Shown here piece after piece: positions 59,023-64,000 of a DNA stretch of 64,000 nt (the stretch's first letter is position 1; each line of letters begins with the position of its first letter). This DNA is from Stenopsyche tienmushanensis (lineage: Eukaryota; Arthropoda; Insecta; Trichoptera; Stenopsychidae). The DNA lies in the NCBI GenBank assembly GCA_008973525.1, contig WACJ01000124.1:1736001-1800000 (forward strand), read 5' to 3'. A program made the position numbers and the translations under genes. The notes beneath the pieces were generated by a model. The model saw nothing but the letters and a program-made list of their open reading frames with translations, was not told the origin of the DNA and did not search any database.

Positions 59023-60016
59023 TTAGGTTGGGGAATAAGTTCGTAGCGTTTTTATATTTTCTTGTTTTACAACATTTTTTTTGCTTTTTAACAAAGTGTA
59101 TAATATTCATTCGACGGAAATTTTTCTGTTTTACAAATCTGTGTTAATCATCTTTTTGAATAAATATTTTTTTCATCACCCTTGAGTTTTTAAAATGGAA
59201 TATCTAGGAGGTAAAAAGGAACATTTTCGACACCTACTCTTCTTCAACTTTAATCGAGATCAAAAAACTGCTGAAGCTTTGCAACGTATACGGAGAAGGT
59301 GTCATAAGTGAGTCAATAGAATGGAAATAATTTACAAACTTCAAAAATAGGGATTTTAATGTTGACGAGAGATAAGTAATGGTGTCTATAAATAAACATT
59401 AAGCAAAGAAAGGAATCGGTGGCTCTAAGAGATATGCCAAAGCCAAGAGTCCAGCCTGAACTCCATCCAAAGAAGACCATGATCTGCGTTTGGTGGGACA
59501 GGGAGGGCATAGTGAATTAGAAAATGCTTGAAAGGAGCTCTACAAGCTCAAATACACCGCCTGAAAAAGGCTATTCAGCTGAAAAGATCCCATCGGCAAG
59601 GCCAACCCATATTCCTTCACGACAACGCCAGGCTCCATGTTGCACAAGTCATTAAAGCCGCACTCCAAGAGCTCGAATAGGAGGTCCTTTAGACATCCAC
59701 CGTATTCTCCAGACCTTGCACTGACGGAATTACCATCTTTTTCGCTCTCTGCCGAACCATATGAGAGGTGTTACCTTCATCAATGAAGACGACTTTAAAA
59801 ACTGGCTTAACAAATTCTTCGATACCAGACCTGGCGATTTTTGGCGGAACGACATCGACAAATTGGTCGAGAGATGAGAGGAGGTATTAAACGGCAACGG
59901 CGAATAAATAATTTATTTATTTATTATAAATTAATTATTATTAATTTTAAAACTATTGATTTTTGTTTAAATAAAAGTTTTTGATAAAAACGCTACGAAC
60001 TTATTCCCCGACCTAA
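59023..60016 (+). mobile_element. Mariner element with near-perfect ends, internally deleted
   Basis: Inverted ends of about 33 bp differ at one position: TTAGGTTGGGGAATAAGTTC at the left and TTAGGTCGGGGAATAAGTTC from the right, both continuing GTAGCGTTTTTAT. TA duplications flank it (59021-59022 and 60017-60018). The plus strand encodes mariner transposase with stops. At 994 bp against about 1.28 kb it lacks roughly 290 bp, removed between the helix-turn-helix and the first catalytic aspartate. The ends look fully usable, so it could in principle have been moved in trans by an active relative. Confidence 0.93.
59195..59907 (+). pseudogene. Mariner transposase, internally deleted and frameshifted
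   Basis: Starts at an ATG reading MEYLGGKKEHFRHLLFFNFN, the usual mariner N-terminus. YGEGVISESI and FTNFKNRDFNV follow (helix-turn-helix), then after a deletion KQRKESVALRDMPKPRVQPE and LHPKKTMICVWWDREGIV. Next come LHDNARLHVAQVIKAALQEL (second catalytic aspartate, HDN), HPPYSPDLA (third aspartate, SPD), and YHLFRSLPNHMRGVTF, NEDDFKNWLNKFFDTRPGDF and WRNDIDKLVER, then a stop (TGG to TGA) and EEVLNGNGE before the terminal stop. At least five stops or frameshifts inactivate it. The C-terminal third is the best preserved coding sequence in the window. Confidence 0.9.
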
Positions 60017-60018
60017 TA

Positions 60019-63000
60019 AATAACTGATTGACAATATCAAATAATAATTGAAAAATAATTTTAATTTTGATAGTTACTCATGGATCCTTTTATTCTTTGA
60101 TATAAAAATAGACTAAAGATGAGATGACAAATTATGGCAGTTTTTTAAAGAAATAAATATATTAATAAATATATTAAAAAATGGAAGGATTATCGGACGT
60201 TTATTAAAATTTAATATCCCCGAAGTAAAATATGGTAAAATACTGAAAATTCATCCTTATTGAGCTAATGGAAGCGAATGAAATTTTAACTATATAGGAA
60301 ATATCCACTGGAATGGATGCAACATGAAAAATGGCCAACAGTTTTTTCCGCAAAATCCTCTTAAATATTTTTAGACCATACGTGTGGATGTTTGAGAACT
60401 ATTTTTTCCAATAAAGACTTTATTCTAATGAAGTCAATAATATAATTTGGGGAAAAAAATTGCATACTATTTTTATTATTACGTAAAGCTATCATAATCG
60501 TACAAAGCGTTAAGCAAAAAATACAGCGTCATAATTATAAAAATAAAATGATTCAATAGTTATATATTTATAATACATCATAATTTTGTTAATGGTGCGG
60601 CAAACCTTTTGATTATTGCTGTATTCAAACTTTTAATGGTCCTTATTTGAAGTTACGCATGCGACGTGGTTTGTGGTTTTATTCAGTCCTTTTGTCCGTA
60701 GTTAATATTCATTATGGAGTTGTTCTCCGTAATAACGCATTAAGCATATAATTACGGTATTTTCAAATGTCCTTTGTATGTGAATTTCGTAATGTCTGTA
60801 AAGCGATGTAAGCTAGTGATCTTGTGATGTACATCTTTAAAATTATGTGTATCAGGGAAAATTATATTGAACAATACAATTTAACAAGGGCAATATTTTC
60901 TAATGCATTAACTCCTACAACATGATTCCAATATATAAGCTTTAGAGCTTTGATATTCCTAAATAAATAAATACATACTCATATTATTCAAATTTCAACT
61001 GTAGAATAGGTTCTATATTAATAACTATAATGATAGCAATAGCGGAATTACAAGCAAATATCGATGATTTTGCATAAATATTCATTAAATCAAATTTTTA
61101 TTAAAATGTTATTGTTATGATATAGACGACACTGTTAATATATCGTTAATACATATTGAACTATTTTAAGTTACTAAGGATAGAATACAAGTTAATTTTA
61201 CTAAAATAAGGCTTGATATAACCCTGTAAATAGATTTACTTTGATAGACAGTTTCGATAGTCGTCATTACTAATCCATCATTAACGAATTTTTTTTATTA
61301 GCAAAAAAATATCATTTTTGGAACCATCTTTGGCAACGTCTTATGTTATTAAACAATCTGTTATTATCGTTTATTTGCCTTTGGCTGAGATATCTTAATA
61401 AATTTCGAAATATAAAGCTAAGGCCTTGTAAGGGTTTTTCTAAAATGTCGTGCTTATTTCAATAAAATGATCTACATTTTTAAAAATATAACTCCTATTT
61501 TTGAAGTCTTAAAGCCTTCTCTTCTATAAGATATTATCTATTCTGCTTTCAGCTCTTATTGGATGATATTATGATGTTACTTCATAATTCTTGAACTGTT
61601 CCAGATTTGGACATTTTTTCTCATTTCTTTAACCCTTTTAAGCCTAGGATGCCCGTATTTCATTTAATATTTATGACCATAGAAGCCCTATTATATTATA
61701 TATACAATTAGTATTGTATTAAAGTATAACATTAAAAACTCACTCTAATAAAACTCAATTATCCAGAACTCTTAAATATTTAAGTTTTCAATAATAGCGT
61801 AGAATGAAAGCTTTCGTTTATAGAAATAATAAAATTTCTACGATCATAATTTTCAATCTCCAATACCATAATATTTTAAGATGGTCTATTTCCCGCCAAA
61901 GCCAATTTTGCTCGTCCATAAGTTTGCGTTTCAGTGTGTCTTCATAAATATTTTCCAATATTGACAATCAGACACAGTAAACGATAATGCAATTTTATGC
62001 CTTTTATTGAAACTTCATGGAATTCCACCACGATCAATTTATACCGATCGTATCTCGTGGAGAAAATTCGCATTCATAGCAGTTATAGAAACGAACATCG
62101 CGACCGTATAATTTTATTATTGCATTTTTAAGGGAGCGCACGGAATAAATGCGATTTTATTATGAGTGATGAAAATGAGAAAATACTCGGCATTTTGAGG
62201 GTTGAAATAATGAAAATTTATGACGCATAAAGCGAAAAAATATTCCGATGTTGGGGGCTTATTGGTCCTGATTCTTATTTATCGTGCCAAATTGATAGGC
62301 CTTCCGTATTAAAATGGTCTAAATATTATATATGGGATTGTAGTTAATTTAAGGGCAACCTCTTTAATCCCTTAATACATAAATATATCAGTGTATGGAC
62401 ATTTCGATATATATTTTACATCATTGGATTATTGGGTTTATGTGAGCCGCTTTCTGCAACCAATCACGGCATTATCCAATAATCCGCTATAAAATATATA
62501 TCGCCTGTAAACAAAACGGGATTTTGACCACTGTAATGTCTTTTTATTTATTATATTCACATATTATGGCTTATGTTCTCTGCAATATGTATCCATAAAA
62601 AAATACTTTAATATATTTCAAAATAGCAATGCCCATCTCTACCGCTGAATATACTATCTATAATGAATATAATTAATATGTATGCCCTTTAGATTAAATT
62701 ACGTTATGTTTGCTATTTATTTTACGGAGATATTTAAATATTTAATAATTATAATAGATGGGTATAAGTTTAAAAATGGCAATAATTATTATGAATGAAA
62801 AATTCCCATAAATTACGTCGTCATCTTCAAGTCTCGTAGTCATGTTTGTTTTCCATTTATATCTATATTTCTATCAAACAAATTTATTTAATAATAGTAA
62901 CATCAATGGTGTTTTGATATTTTTGCTTCCATAAATTTATTTGTTTTATTAAAAATATAATGATCATATGAAATACATAAAATGAGTATGACAAATTTAC

Positions 63001-63340
63001 AAACGGTGTTTATTCTCGACTTATTTAAAGTTTGTACATTTGGGGAATTTGTAGATGGTTTTCATAATTTATTAAATGCTTTTCATACGTTGCCAGACAG
63101 GTAATTTTAATAATTACCCCAAGGATTAAGAGCGAGTTTCTCATAATAATGAAATAGTTTTGAGCCTTACGAGCCCTCGGGACTTCATTAAAATATCTCA
63201 AAAGGCAATTATACATAAGAAAGGCAATTTCATTCGAGATAACCAGCATATTGGATCGTAATAAACACACATGCTTGATTTTCATACAAGCATTTTTGAA
63301 CAAACAAAATGTTTGCTATTTTTGATATTTTCCGGGAATT
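60019..63340. other. AT-rich stretch, no supported gene
   Basis: AT-rich DNA. TTAACCCTTTTAAGCC at about 61629 resembles a piggyBac end without a partner. A somewhat balanced patch at 62020-62300 contains TTTATGAC and TTTTATTA motifs of Hox type, which are expected often by chance here. The 92-codon minus frame at 63025-63303 is not recognised. Confidence 0.35.
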
Positions 63341-63654
63341 TATGGGCAATAGAAAATCTCTACATAGCGTTACTCCTCGACGTCGCGAAGCTCTAACAGT
63401 ATCGATACGTCTCTTCTCTTCACGAGCAGTTAACTTTCAATTACATTAGAGGCACAAATAGCCGCTATCGTAAAACATTGTTGTAAGTATTCAACGTTTG
63501 TTTGGCAAAGGGAATAACATTGTGACAGGTACAGGATTTGTAATTTTCTCCAACATATGTAGTAAATCTTCTTTCACAGTCAGCTTCTACAGCTGCAAAA
63601 CACATTTCGAAGCAAATAAAGCTCGCATCACTACTACAACAGTGCGAAAAAGAA

Positions 63655-63720
63655 CTACGAATATAAAAGTTTGAGAGTCAACTCGTCATTCTAGTCAAAT
63701 GTCTTAAAGCTTAATTAACA
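63655..63720 (+). promoter_or_regulatory. Core promoter: TATA box and initiator
   Basis: TATAAAAG at 63662-63669 is followed 26 bases later by TCATTC (A at 63688), which fits the arthropod initiator, and then by an ATG at 63721. The short 33-base leader and this spacing suit a strongly regulated, TATA-driven insect gene. A balanced block upstream (63350-63650) could hold its enhancers. Confidence 0.4.
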
Positions 63721-63730
63721 ATGAAATTCG
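63721..63730 (+). CDS. Possible very short first coding exon (cuticle-type gene), continues beyond window
   Basis: ATG-AAA-TTC-G is followed at once by GTAATT, a usable though not ideal donor. Without splicing the frame ends after 14 codons. Many insect cuticular protein and other secreted-protein genes have a first coding exon of just MKF or MKx plus one base, with the intron splitting the signal peptide. The TATA/initiator pair directly upstream supports this. The second exon would lie past 64000, so the product cannot be named. Confidence 0.3.
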
Positions 63731-64000
63731 GTAATTCAAACTTCATATTTAAATTTTCCATTTAAATCCAATTAAGAAATAATTTTAAATGAAATAGAAA
63801 CCTTATCAGACGCACTTAACTTGTAATAATAATTAAAATATTATTTTAAAAATTCCACCAATAATTTGAAATAGCGAGTGGCCATGTTAAAGTTAAAATA
63901 TTATCAGGTCATGATATGGATCATATCAATATTTAATGAACGAACGTTAATGGCTTCTAGCAGGAGCATTTAAAAGGTCATGGTGTTTATTAACCCCTAA

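Noticed and set aside
61629..61660. piggyBac terminus TTAACCCTTTTAAG
   Set aside because: Same reason: a single end, no inverted partner, no coding remnant.
63903..63915. Fifth mariner end (TATCAGGTCATGA)
   Set aside because: The match breaks after TCAGGTCA. Eight bases are not enough.

Overview
This window reads as nuclear DNA of an insect or close arthropod relative. It is strongly AT-rich, has no operons and no ribosome-binding-site logic, has no long open reading frames, and carries animal-type transposons of the mariner, pogo/Tigger, hAT, piggyBac, R1-like and RTE-like groups. The taxonomic order cannot be decided from the sequence. No complete protein-coding gene can be supported. The coding-like signal is almost all decayed transposase or reverse transcriptase, plus a few exon-like stretches.

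Layout. 0-9 kb: a hAT element with a perfect 8-bp target duplication (189-1170), a TTAA-bounded piggyBac-type short element (1530-2335), a decayed mariner (3629-4215) and a second hAT element with a perfect 8-bp duplication (7858-8631). 9-22 kb: AT-rich DNA with two diverged dispersed repeats, a 5'-truncated R1-like retrotransposon that has lost its catalytic core (13445-14925), and a decayed piggyBac element between TTAA sites (20067-21383). 24-35 kb: three mariner or Tc1-like remnants, a GC-rich island and diverged repeats. 40.6-41.1 kb: the best candidate host exons, a minus-strand pair with compatible splice phase. 42-52 kb: a recently duplicated ~650-bp unit carrying a mariner terminal repeat, three copies of a short RTE-tailed element (one inserted into a copy of the unit with a 13-bp target duplication), and two RTE-like fragments. 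53-60 kb: a hAT remnant, a promoter-like cluster, a pogo/Tigger copy and an internally deleted mariner with near-perfect ends. The last 350 bp hold a TATA/initiator arrangement followed by a very short first coding exon, as in many insect cuticle-type genes.

Between these lie AT-rich stretches and a series of 200-900-bp islands of more balanced composition (for example 5.56-6.43, 12.3-12.7, 15.6-16.06, 17.1-17.65, 18.7-19.56, 27.4-27.9, 31.9-33.06, 43.5-45.3, 47.0-47.8, 52.2-52.9, 57.6-58.3 kb). They look like conserved regulatory DNA or unrecognised small exons rather than genes. Taken together the window is most likely intergenic or intronic sequence around one or more host genes, shaped by many waves of now-dead transposons. 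All transposase identifications come from recognising family motifs by eye. All exon and binding-site calls are inference.
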